Below, one piece after another: positions 15,059-22,600 of a stretch of DNA of 41,953 nt. Position 1 is the stretch's first letter; every line of letters begins with the position of its first letter. Location of the stretch: positions 60,778 through 102,730 of the forward strand of contig MHKD01000019.1 in the NCBI GenBank assembly GCA_001818775.1. The letters run 5' to 3'. The notes under the pieces are model-generated. The model had not been told where the DNA came from, did no database searches, and saw only the letters and a program-made list of their open reading frames with translations. This DNA is from Candidatus Kerfeldbacteria bacterium RIFCSPHIGHO2_12_FULL_48_17. Lineage in GTDB: Bacteria > Patescibacteriota > Patescibacteriia > HO2-48-17. The position numbers and the translations under genes were made by a program.

Positions 15059-15652
15059 ATGATTGAACACCTATTTGGTTCAAGGACGCGGGTCAAGCTC
15101 CTGCGCTTGTTTCTGAGTTCGACACAAAGGTCTTTTTTTGTGCGTGAAATCACGCGTTTAACCGATGAGCATATTAACTCTGTTCGCCGCGAACTCCTTC
15201 ACCTTGAGCGCATCTCTCTGGTTACTTCTTTTGAGCAGGACCGTAAGAAGTTTTACAAGGTAAATCAGCACGCTCTACTTTTTCCGGAACTCAAGTCAAT
15301 GGTTATGAAATCACGTTTTTCCGGTCACAGTGATTTTTTGGAGCAGCTCCAAAAAACCGGCAAAATTTATTATTTGGCACTGTCCGGTCTGTTCATCGAG
15401 GAAGCCGGCGCGCCAACGGATATTTTTATTGTCGGAGATATTGACAGGGGCGCTCTGCAGAAGGTTTTGGATAATTTTCAGTCAGGTTTTGAACGGGAAA
15501 TTTATTATACTATTCTGCCGCTTGAGGAATACCATTATCGCCAAGAGATCGGTGATAAGTTTCTGATTGATATGATGGCCTCTAAGAAATCCGTCGTGGT
15601 TGATCTTTTGCAGCAGGCGACAAAAAAGACCGCACCGGCGTACAGCCGCTAA
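15059..15652 (+). CDS. Winged-helix DNA-binding protein
   Basis: A 197-residue protein. Residues 1-80 look like a winged-helix domain (MIEHLFGSRTRVKLLRLFLS, then FFVREITRLTDEHINSVRRELLHLERI as recognition helix and wing, then DRKKFYKVN). The C-terminal part (about 95-190), with IFIVGDIDRGALQKVLDNFQ, is reminiscent of a nucleotidyltransferase-like or sensor fold, but I cannot assign it. The frame is open from 14894; the ATG at 15059 is chosen because a consensus promoter ends just before it. It may regulate the divergent 779-aa gene. Its stop codon lies within the first copy of a repeat that continues into the next spacer. Confidence 0.75.
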   Translation: MIEHLFGSRTRVKLLRLFLSSTQRSFFVREITRLTDEHINSVRRELLHLERISLVTSFEQDRKKFYKVNQHALLFPELKSMVMKSRFSGHSDFLEQLQKTGKIYYLALSGLFIEEAGAPTDIFIVGDIDRGALQKVLDNFQSGFEREIYYTILPLEEYHYRQEIGDKFLIDMMASKKSVVVDLLQQATKKTAPAYSR

Positions 15653-15841
15653 GTAACTGTCCGCAACGCGTAAGTTCTAAGTAACTGTCTCATATCTCCG
15701 TATTCTGCTGCAAAATCGAAATTTCGGCTGCAAAAAATTCAGATTTCGTCAGCATAGTGGTCACTATTCCTCCTCAATCTTCATTTCTTTCGCTCGAAAT
15801 TTTAATTTTTCGCAACGAAAGAGAGATATGAGACAGTTACT
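15649..15841. mobile_element. MITE-like inverted-repeat element
   Basis: A perfect 19-bp inverted repeat (AGTAACTGTCTCATATCTC) sits at 15680-15698 and 15823-15841. The left side has an extra direct copy of CTAAGTAACTGTC at 15649-15661 (second copy at 15677-15689), overlapping the upstream stop codon. A 14-base palindrome (ATAGTGGTCACTAT) sits near the centre at 15754-15767, and a TTTCG...CGAAA stem lies near the right end. No ORF lies inside. It may be a non-autonomous transposable element, a REP-type element or a large hairpin; no target duplication was identified. Confidence 0.55.
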
Positions 15842-15876
15842 AACAAAATAAATTTCAAATCCATTTTTATATTTTT

Positions 15877-16998
15877 ATGAAGCAATTACGCCGCTTTTCT
15901 TTGCCTCATTTTTTCCGTCCCGTTTTGTTTGCGTCTTTGTTCCTCGTTACTTTTTTATTCTCAGGTTGCAATATTCCTTTTACCGACAAAGTCGTCACAC
16001 TTCCATTTTTTGAAAAGAAGCCCGAAATCGCGCTCACCCGCATGACAGAAAAGATGCTGACGCTTGATACGGCGCATTCTGAAGTTGATCTGCAGACCCA
16101 GGTGAATGCAGCGACTCAGCGTCTTAATTCAGATATGCACGTCACCCTGGTCGGTGATTTCGATGCTTCCGCTGCGGAGGGGGCGAAAAGTACGATGGTT
16201 TTGAACTACACCACCAGCCTGCGAGGTTTTCAGATTACCGTTCAGGCCGATTCCGTGACGATTGGCGACAACGTGTATCTCCGGTTTACTGAACTGCCAA
16301 GTTTGGGTATTTTCGGCCTCCCCGATCTTACCGATCAGTGGTTTATGGTTACGCCGGAAACGTTGGCTGATTCGTCTTTGTTGTCTTTTACCGACGCTCT
16401 GCCTTTTGGTTTGTCGGTTTCTCCGGCGAGTTTGTACGGTAATGTCACCCCTGAACAAAAGCAGCAGCTGAACGCCGTTGCTCAGACAACCGCCTTTTTC
16501 CGTTTTGAAGAACGTTTGCCTGATGAAAAAGTAGGTGATGCGAATACGTACCATTATCGCGTGAGTATTGATCAGGTCGCGCTACAGGATTTTGTGACCG
16601 AAGCGGCGATTATTTTGCAAGATATTACTGAGGAAGCTGCGCCTGCAGAGGAGGCACCGACCGCAGATGAAAACGCCGACGAAGAGGCCAATGCGGATAC
16701 GTTACTTGATACGCTTCAAAATATACAGGTCAATAATCTTGAGCTGTGGATAGGAAAGAAGGATTTTTATCTGCGCAAGGCCGCTGTTGATTTCACCTTT
16801 CAATCTGATGTCGCCAAAACGGGCGCCACTGACGGCGCTGCGCAGGGCTTGCCTGAAATCGATACACACGCCGATGCGACGTTCCTTTTTTCGAATTTCG
16901 GGCAGCAGGTTGATATCGTCGCTCCATCTGACGCTGAAACGTTCGAAGACTTTTTGAAACAGCGGTTCTCGGTATTAGGCGGGCTTGGTGGTTTGTAA
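15877..16998 (+). CDS. Predicted lipoprotein, LppX/LolA-like fold suspected
   Basis: A 373-residue exported protein. A basic N-terminus and a hydrophobic segment end in a lipobox at Cys31 (FSGC), so it should be lipid-anchored to the outer face of the membrane. The mature part alternates short beta segments (DMHVTLVGDFDAS, then TSLRGFQITVQADSVTIGDNVYLRF), like the open beta-barrel of LppX/LprG or LolA proteins. This is a fold-level impression only. An acidic Ala/Glu-rich insertion lies at about 252-275. The ATG follows a T-rich stretch after the inverted-repeat element. It is first in a four-gene envelope operon ending at 20213. Confidence 0.7.
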   Translation: MKQLRRFSLPHFFRPVLFASLFLVTFLFSGCNIPFTDKVVTLPFFEKKPEIALTRMTEKMLTLDTAHSEVDLQTQVNAATQRLNSDMHVTLVGDFDASAAEGAKSTMVLNYTTSLRGFQITVQADSVTIGDNVYLRFTELPSLGIFGLPDLTDQWFMVTPETLADSSLLSFTDALPFGLSVSPASLYGNVTPEQKQQLNAVAQTTAFFRFEERLPDEKVGDANTYHYRVSIDQVALQDFVTEAAIILQDITEEAAPAEEAPTADENADEEANADTLLDTLQNIQVNNLELWIGKKDFYLRKAAVDFTFQSDVAKTGATDGAAQGLPEIDTHADATFLFSNFGQQVDIVAPSDAETFEDFLKQRFSVLGGLGGL

Positions 16999-17019
16999 GA
17001 TCCTGTTCAGAATTTCCAC

Positions 17020-18171
17020 ATGAAGAAAGTTTTCATTCTCTTTTTTACCCTTCTTCTTTTGCCTGGTTGTGCGCGTGATCAGGCCGATTCTTCTGTCTCA
17101 TCCCGGCCAGATAACACTTCTGTCACTCAGCAGCCCGTCGCGTCTTTTGATTTTTCGCAGGCGGTTGTGGCTGTTCGCAATGGACAGGCTTTTCTGTGGG
17201 ATGGTACACAAACCGTTTTATTGCCGGGATCCGGTCTTGTCACTGCGGCGGCTTTTTCCCCGAAGGAGCGTACGCTTATTGTGGTGAAGCCGTCCGGTGA
17301 CCGGTTTGATGTCTGGTTGCAGACGTTTTCGCCGACCGTTCAGAGCACTGATGAACAATTGCTCTTTTCCTCGCGTTTTTCTATTGATTATATTTCGATT
17401 TCGCCCCTTGGTACTCATGTGGCTTTTGTGCAGGAACTGGTCAGATCGGCTGATTCGGTCACGGCAGCGGAAGGTAACGGCATCACTCATTTTCAGGTGG
17501 CGGTCTATGATATGGCGGCTCAGCAGCTGCAGACGTTGCCCGGCAGTGGAATGTTTCCGAGTTGGTCTGATGACGGAAAATCGCTTTTGTATTTGGACGC
17601 GGGTGAGGAGACGGCTGGTGGTTTTGCTGTAATATTGCAGCGACTTGATATCAGGGGTATTTTTGGCGAAGGGCAGAAGATTCTTGCCAATGTCGATTTT
17701 GCCACTTTTTTCCGGGATGACGTTCTGTTGAGTCACTTTGACGATGACAGGGTGCTTTTGAGCATGTATGACGTTTCACAGCAGACACAGCGTGACGTTA
17801 CTGAATTGAGTTTTGTCCAGGAGCGACCAAAATTTCAATTTTTCCAGATTTCGCCCCAACATGACGCTCTTTTATGGACCCAGTTTCGTACCGAATCAAA
17901 GTCGCTTCTTGATACCTGGCTTTTACCCATGGGGGAGCAGGGTATACCCCGTCATGTTCTTCCCCAATCGGATCGAGTTTTGTGGTATAATAATGGTACT
18001 GTTCTGTATGCGCCTGTGTATACAACCCTTTCTGATGGTGAGTTTTTCCTTCTCAATATTGATGAACCTGATGCCCTTGCCGCCAGCGTTTTTGCGGCTG
18101 ATAATCTTGCCACCGTTTCCACATATGCATCTGATATAAGTTTTCTCTTTCATAAACTCATCAAACCTTAG
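17020..18171 (+). CDS. Predicted lipoprotein with beta-propeller repeats
   Basis: A 383-residue protein with a short signal peptide and lipobox at Cys17 (LPGC). After a Ser/Thr-rich tether the sequence shows repeated blade-like strands, several with a Ser/Pro-x-Gly or SWSDDGKSLLYLD pattern typical of TolB/WD-type propellers (for example AAFSPKERTLIVV, ISPLGTHVAFVQEL). It is probably a surface-exposed binding or scaffolding protein. It lies 21 bases after the previous lipoprotein gene and five bases before the next, so the four genes 15877-20213 look like one transcript. Confidence 0.7.
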   Translation: MKKVFILFFTLLLLPGCARDQADSSVSSRPDNTSVTQQPVASFDFSQAVVAVRNGQAFLWDGTQTVLLPGSGLVTAAAFSPKERTLIVVKPSGDRFDVWLQTFSPTVQSTDEQLLFSSRFSIDYISISPLGTHVAFVQELVRSADSVTAAEGNGITHFQVAVYDMAAQQLQTLPGSGMFPSWSDDGKSLLYLDAGEETAGGFAVILQRLDIRGIFGEGQKILANVDFATFFRDDVLLSHFDDDRVLLSMYDVSQQTQRDVTELSFVQERPKFQFFQISPQHDALLWTQFRTESKSLLDTWLLPMGEQGIPRHVLPQSDRVLWYNNGTVLYAPVYTTLSDGEFFLLNIDEPDALAASVFAADNLATVSTYASDISFLFHKLIKP

Positions 18172-18176
18172 TACGT

Positions 18177-18941
18177 ATGGTTCTTCTGCAGCGTTTTATT
18201 CCCATTATTTCGACGATCGCTCTCTTTTTCGTGTGGTGGTTGTCTTTCAGTCGCAAGGAATGGTTTCTCTATTTTGTGGCGGCAGCCTTGATTATTGTTT
18301 TTTTATCGCTTGCGCAACTCCTGAACTGGAGAATTTTTTCCAAGCAGTTTCTTGGATTTTTTGTACTTCCTTTTTTGCTTCAGGGGAGTCTGGCCAGCTG
18401 GCTGGTATTTATTGATCAGGATTGGTTGAAAACGGTTGTTATGATTTTGGCGATCTTTGGTTATGCGATGTACATTGAAAGTTGTTTCAATTATTTTCAT
18501 CACACCAAGGCGTATCAACCCTACGCACTGGCGAATGTTTCCAGCTATCTTGGGGTTTTAACCGTCTGGTTGTATTTCTCGGCTGTTTCGGCACTTTCTA
18601 TTTTTTTTCAGACGCCGCGATATGTTCTCCTCGTTTTTATTTTTATTTTTCTCGTTATCCTGCTGTTGCAGAGTATGTGGATAGAAAATATTCGACTGCT
18701 TCCAAACATTGGTTTTTTTCTGGTTCTTATTTTCGTATTATTGCAATTTTACTGGACGGTGCTCTATCTTCCCATTGGTTGGCTCGTCACCGGTCTGGTT
18801 ATGGCCACTTTGTATTATTTTTTTGTGAATCTTGGTAAATACCATCTCCTGCAAAGTCTCGATTCGAAGATGGTTTTCCGTTATGTCCTTGTGAGCGTTT
18901 TAGCCCTAAGTGGCGTTTTAGCCACGGCTCAGTGGTTTTAA
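18177..18941 (+). CDS. Polytopic membrane protein of unknown function
   Basis: A 254-residue protein that is almost entirely hydrophobic, with about eight or nine membrane segments (for example FLYFVAAALIIVFLSL, LLVFIFIFLVILLLQSM, VLVSVLALSGVLATAQWF). No transport or catalytic motif stands out, and charged residues are confined to short loops. It sits between a lipoprotein and an HtrA-like protein with spacings of five and six bases, which suggests work in the same envelope process. Confidence 0.7.
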   Translation: MVLLQRFIPIISTIALFFVWWLSFSRKEWFLYFVAAALIIVFLSLAQLLNWRIFSKQFLGFFVLPFLLQGSLASWLVFIDQDWLKTVVMILAIFGYAMYIESCFNYFHHTKAYQPYALANVSSYLGVLTVWLYFSAVSALSIFFQTPRYVLLVFIFIFLVILLLQSMWIENIRLLPNIGFFLVLIFVLLQFYWTVLYLPIGWLVTGLVMATLYYFFVNLGKYHLLQSLDSKMVFRYVLVSVLALSGVLATAQWF

Positions 18942-18947
18942 GATCAT

Positions 18948-20213
18948 ATGAAGCAACGACCTATTCCAACATCGCCAGGACATCACCCAAAGAGGCAGGA
19001 GAATCAGGACCATATTGAGGAGTTGTATCGTGATGATTCACTCAAGGTGTTTGCCAAACCCATTGTCTCCGTCCGGTTTTTAAGCTATTTTCTTGGCTCC
19101 GTGATTTTTGGTTTCACCGCCGGTGTGGTCGGATATTTATTTGCTTCATCTTTTCTTATCTCGCAACTCGGCGGGGACACGGGTAGTGTTACTGACACGA
19201 CAAGTTCTCGTTCGTGGGATATTCTGACTGATCTCACTTCAACGGGCGGAAACACTGAATCAGAACAAACGCAAAAATTGGTCTCACTCATATCTTCTTC
19301 GGTTGTTTCTGTTTTTCCCAAGAAACAAGAGGCGGCCGTTGGGTTCGATCGTTCTTACGCTCCCGACCAGTCAGTAGCTTCAGGCGTGATTGTCACGAGT
19401 GATGGGTATATTCTGACTCAGGCGGCTCCGCTCGACAGGGAAGCTCAGTATGTGGTTATGACGGGTGATGGTAAGATATATCCCGTCGTTAAATTGATTA
19501 TTGATCATCCTGTGCAAACAGCCTGGCTGAAAGTCGATGCCGCCCAGTTGCGACCGGTTGAGCTTGCCGAGGCCGCGGATATTTTTTCCGGACAGGAAGC
19601 ATTCATAGTGAAGTCGCAGTCACCTTCGAAACAGCCTTTTGTTCTTAAGGATGCGGTGAGTCAATTTCATGTGCCTTCTTCAGAAGCGCGCCTGTCTTCC
19701 GAACAGTCAAACGTTTTTTTATCCCTGACCCAGGTGTCGCCGGAATTTTTACCCGGAGCAGCCGTCTTTGATAATCATGCCCGTCTTCTCGGTATTACCT
19801 ATCGTTTTCCCGATGAAACATATCATGTTTATCCTTCCTATGTCGTCAAGGCTGCTTTGCAGGGTGTTTTAAAAACTCACGCTTTTTCTGCCCCCATTTT
19901 GGGTCTTTCCTATAGAAACGTGTATGACCTGAGACTTTTCCTGACCGATCAGAAGGCGCCTGCCTTCGGGGTGCTTGTCGACAGCGTTGCTGATGCTTCC
20001 GCGGCTTTTGCGGCTGATATTCAATCGGGGGATATTATTACTGCTCTTGATGGTGAGGCGATTGATGAAGCGCATGATATTTTTCTGGCTCTTGTGGCGC
20101 ATAAGCCCGGCGATACGGTACAGCTCACATTTTATCGTGAAGGCCAGGAAAAACGCGCTCTGGTGACCCTCGATGGCCCGACGCAAGCTGCGGAAAAGGC
20201 GCCTGCCGACTAG
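18948..20213 (+). CDS. HtrA/DegP-like membrane protein with lost catalytic triad, PDZ domain
   Basis: A 421-residue protein. A transmembrane helix at 45-70 anchors a trypsin-like domain (about 110-310) and a PDZ domain (about 318-410: GVLVDSVADASAAFAADIQ, then GDIITALDGEAID). The protease scaffold is clear from SGVIVTSDGYILT at 145-157. But where active HtrA enzymes have NNHVV there is QAAPL (158-162), the Asp of DLAVLK is replaced (QTAWLKV at 190-196), and GNSGGPL reads FLPGAAVF (267-274). All three catalytic residues are therefore missing, and it is probably a non-proteolytic chaperone or peptide-binding scaffold. The frame is intact, so this is not recent decay. Confidence 0.82.
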   Translation: MKQRPIPTSPGHHPKRQENQDHIEELYRDDSLKVFAKPIVSVRFLSYFLGSVIFGFTAGVVGYLFASSFLISQLGGDTGSVTDTTSSRSWDILTDLTSTGGNTESEQTQKLVSLISSSVVSVFPKKQEAAVGFDRSYAPDQSVASGVIVTSDGYILTQAAPLDREAQYVVMTGDGKIYPVVKLIIDHPVQTAWLKVDAAQLRPVELAEAADIFSGQEAFIVKSQSPSKQPFVLKDAVSQFHVPSSEARLSSEQSNVFLSLTQVSPEFLPGAAVFDNHARLLGITYRFPDETYHVYPSYVVKAALQGVLKTHAFSAPILGLSYRNVYDLRLFLTDQKAPAFGVLVDSVADASAAFAADIQSGDIITALDGEAIDEAHDIFLALVAHKPGDTVQLTFYREGQEKRALVTLDGPTQAAEKAPAD

Positions 20214-20246
20214 AGTGCGTCTCTAAATTTTGATACGGTTTTTTCC

Positions 20247-20275
20247 TTGCAAAAAGTACGGATTTTCGTTATAGT
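20247..20275 (+). promoter_or_regulatory. Promoter of the glycan gene run starting at 20287
   Basis: TTGCAA, 17-base spacer, TATAGT. Start near 20282, only about five bases before the ATG at 20287, so the transcript would be nearly leaderless. Confidence 0.6.
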
Positions 20276-20286
20276 AAAGCTGTTAT

Positions 20287-20781
20287 ATGAACAGATTACT
20301 TACGAAAATCGGTTGGCGCCGCGCAGCCCGACTGCTCCAGCGCTACCCGAATATCAATCAATTTTTTATTTTTGCCTGTATCGGGGTTTTTAATACCATC
20401 ATAGACTTCTCCGTCTATTTTGCTTTGACGAGATTTTTAGCTCTTTATTATATTTTAGCCAATTTTTTCAGCTTTGCCACGGCCACCACCTTCAGTTTTT
20501 TTACGAACAAGCGTTTTACTTTTCGTGACAGGAGCTTAGCCACACCGGGGCAGTATATGAAGTTTTTCGTGGTTACGGGTATCGGTTTTTTCCTCAATAC
20601 GACGATACTTTTTCTTTCCGTTGATTATTTTAAGCTTCATGATATCGCCGCTAAAATTCTGGCTGTGGGGATCGTTCTTTTCTGGAATTTCAGCATCAAC
20701 AAGCTCTGGACGTTTCGTTCGGTCAGGCATGCGGTTTCCCAGGTTTCTGATACGGCACGCGATTTGCCTGATGCCCAATAG
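20287..20781 (+). CDS. GtrA-family membrane protein
   Basis: A 164-residue protein with four membrane segments and the GtrA signature: FIFACIGVFNTIIDFSVYFAL at the start of the domain, NFFSFATATTFSFFTNKRFTF in the middle and FWNFSINKLWTF near the end. Members are thought to help flip or position undecaprenyl-linked sugars for surface-glycan modification. It precedes a GT2 glycosyltransferase by 16 bases, the usual gtrA-GT2 partnership. The substrate is unknown. Confidence 0.92.
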   Translation: MNRLLTKIGWRRAARLLQRYPNINQFFIFACIGVFNTIIDFSVYFALTRFLALYYILANFFSFATATTFSFFTNKRFTFRDRSLATPGQYMKFFVVTGIGFFLNTTILFLSVDYFKLHDIAAKILAVGIVLFWNFSINKLWTFRSVRHAVSQVSDTARDLPDAQ

Positions 20782-20797
20782 ACTTTAATGAATATTT

Positions 20798-21541
20798 GTG
20801 AAGAAAACTGTTGATATCATCATTCCGGCGTATAATGAGGAAAAGCGCATTGGTGTCATGCTGGCTGCATATGTGAAGTTTTTTTTCAGGGAAGGCAGTG
20901 ATCAGGATTTTGTTGTGCGTTTTCTGCTGGCGTTAAATGGCTGTACTGATGATACTCGAGGTGTTGTTGAGCGTTTTGCCTCCACGCATCCCAAACAAAT
21001 AATCATATACGAATGGAAGGAAGCCATAGGCAAAGGTGGCGCTATTCACCGGGCTTTTGGCAGGGCCACTTCCGAGTATGTCGGTTTTGTTGATGCTGAT
21101 AATTCCACCAACCCCAAGGAGTTTTTTCGTCTGTTAGGGGCGCTGGATGATCACGATGGCGTTGTTGCTTCGCGCTGGATGGCGGGTTCCGTGGTGAATA
21201 ATCGTCATTCCCGTTTGCGCCGACTGGCGAGTGTTTTGTTTCGTACCGCTGTGAAAGTCATTTTTCGCATGTCGTACCATGATACCCAATGCGGCGCCAA
21301 GGTGTTTCGCACTGCGGTCATCAAGGAGATTTTACCGCGTTTGCGTGTTCAGGATATGGCATTTGATGTGGAGTTGCTGTATATCCTCCATAAACTGAAT
21401 AAAGATGTGATTGAAACTCCCACTGTTTGGAATGACAGTCAGCGCGGTTCATCGGCTTTTCCTTCCCCATGGCGACTGCTCCGGTCAGGCATGCGCATGT
21501 TTACTTCGATTTTCACTATTCGATTTCGTAAAATTTCTTAA
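20798..21541 (+). CDS. Family 2 glycosyltransferase, dolichyl-phosphate glucosyltransferase-like
   Basis: A 247-residue GT2 enzyme with a GTG start; the nearby ATG at 20788 is out of frame. The N-terminus VDIIIPAYNEEKRIG, GKGGAIHRAF at about 75-84 and the metal-binding VDADNSTNP are typical of polyprenyl-phosphate glycosyltransferases (ALG5/DPM1-like). QCGAKVFR and DMAFDVELLY complete the pattern. It has no membrane helices of its own and probably pairs with the GtrA-like protein upstream to make a lipid-linked sugar on the inner leaflet. Confidence 0.88.
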   Translation: MKKTVDIIIPAYNEEKRIGVMLAAYVKFFFREGSDQDFVVRFLLALNGCTDDTRGVVERFASTHPKQIIIYEWKEAIGKGGAIHRAFGRATSEYVGFVDADNSTNPKEFFRLLGALDDHDGVVASRWMAGSVVNNRHSRLRRLASVLFRTAVKVIFRMSYHDTQCGAKVFRTAVIKEILPRLRVQDMAFDVELLYILHKLNKDVIETPTVWNDSQRGSSAFPSPWRLLRSGMRMFTSIFTIRFRKIS

Positions 21542-21549
21542 ACATAAGT

Positions 21550-22575
21550 ATGGCAAAACGTGCTATTTTCGACAAAAAAAATGTGCTGGTGGTGGGTGGA
21601 GCCGGTTTTATCGGTTCACACCTGTGCACCGAATTGGTAAAAACGAGCAAAGTTATCTGTGTGGATAACTTCAGTACGGGGCAGGAGGCGAATGTTGATG
21701 ATTTGCTTGCCAATCCGAATTTCCGGTTTATTCGTCATGACATGTCACAGCCACTCGATCTCCTGCAGCAAGCTTCGCTGGAGCCGTTTCGCGTGCAGTT
21801 TCAGGGGATACAGGAGATTTACAATTTCGCCTGCCCGACTTCTGAAAAGGATCCTGAGAAATTTGCTCTGCAGACATTGCTCGCCAATTCGTATGTTGTA
21901 AAAAATATTTTAGACATTGCCGTCACGAGCGGTGCGAAGGTTGTGCATATTTCCACTTCAGCTGTGTACGGTGATCCGCTGGAAAATCAAAAGGTTTTTC
22001 CGGAAAGTTATTGGGGATTTGTTAATCCGATTGGTTTGCGCGCACCATATAACGAAGGCAAGCGTTTTGCTGAAGCGATGGTGGCCACATACCGGAAGAA
22101 ATACGGTCTTGATTTTAAGATTGCGCGTTTGTTTCACGTCTATGGCCCGCATATGAGTTTTGCTTCCGGGTTTACGATACCTGATATGATCAAAGCCGCA
22201 GCGGGCGGTGAAGATGTGGTTATACACGGCACGGGAAATGAACAACGCTATTATTGTTACGTGAGTGATGTGGTTGATGCTCTGTTGAAACTTATGCAGT
22301 CGAATCTCAGCGGGCCGGTCAACATCGGCAGTACCGAGGGCACCACTACCCGGGTTGTAGCCGGCCTTATTACCAAGGCGCTGAATTCCACTTCCAAGGT
22401 TCTTTTTGCCGATCCATTGCCAGATTATATTGAACATGCTATTCCTGATATAACCCTGGCCAGGGAGCATCTAAGCTGGTTTCCGGTTGTGCGTCTTCCT
22501 CAGGGTATACAGCGGACGGTGAAAGAAATGGTGGCGTCGCAGGTGTTACGATATACGGACTTTACGCAGAAATAA
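21550..22575 (+). CDS. UDP-glucuronate decarboxylase-like SDR enzyme
   Basis: A 341-residue extended short-chain dehydrogenase. Rossmann motif GGAGFIGSH at 16-24 with Asp39, STSAVYGDPL at 135-144 and catalytic Tyr167/Lys171. The segment PESYWGFVNPIGLRAPYNEGKR at 151-172 closely follows the UXS-specific block (YWGxVNPIGxR.YxEGKR) of UDP-glucuronate decarboxylases. It should form UDP-xylose, or another product of UDP-glucuronate. The next gene (ugd) makes UDP-glucuronate, so the two steps sit together. UDP-glucuronate 4-epimerase is a less likely alternative. Confidence 0.85.
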   Translation: MAKRAIFDKKNVLVVGGAGFIGSHLCTELVKTSKVICVDNFSTGQEANVDDLLANPNFRFIRHDMSQPLDLLQQASLEPFRVQFQGIQEIYNFACPTSEKDPEKFALQTLLANSYVVKNILDIAVTSGAKVVHISTSAVYGDPLENQKVFPESYWGFVNPIGLRAPYNEGKRFAEAMVATYRKKYGLDFKIARLFHVYGPHMSFASGFTIPDMIKAAAGGEDVVIHGTGNEQRYYCYVSDVVDALLKLMQSNLSGPVNIGSTEGTTTRVVAGLITKALNSTSKVLFADPLPDYIEHAIPDITLAREHLSWFPVVRLPQGIQRTVKEMVASQVLRYTDFTQK

Positions 22576-22600
22576 TTTATTGGTATTTAATTTGTTGCTT

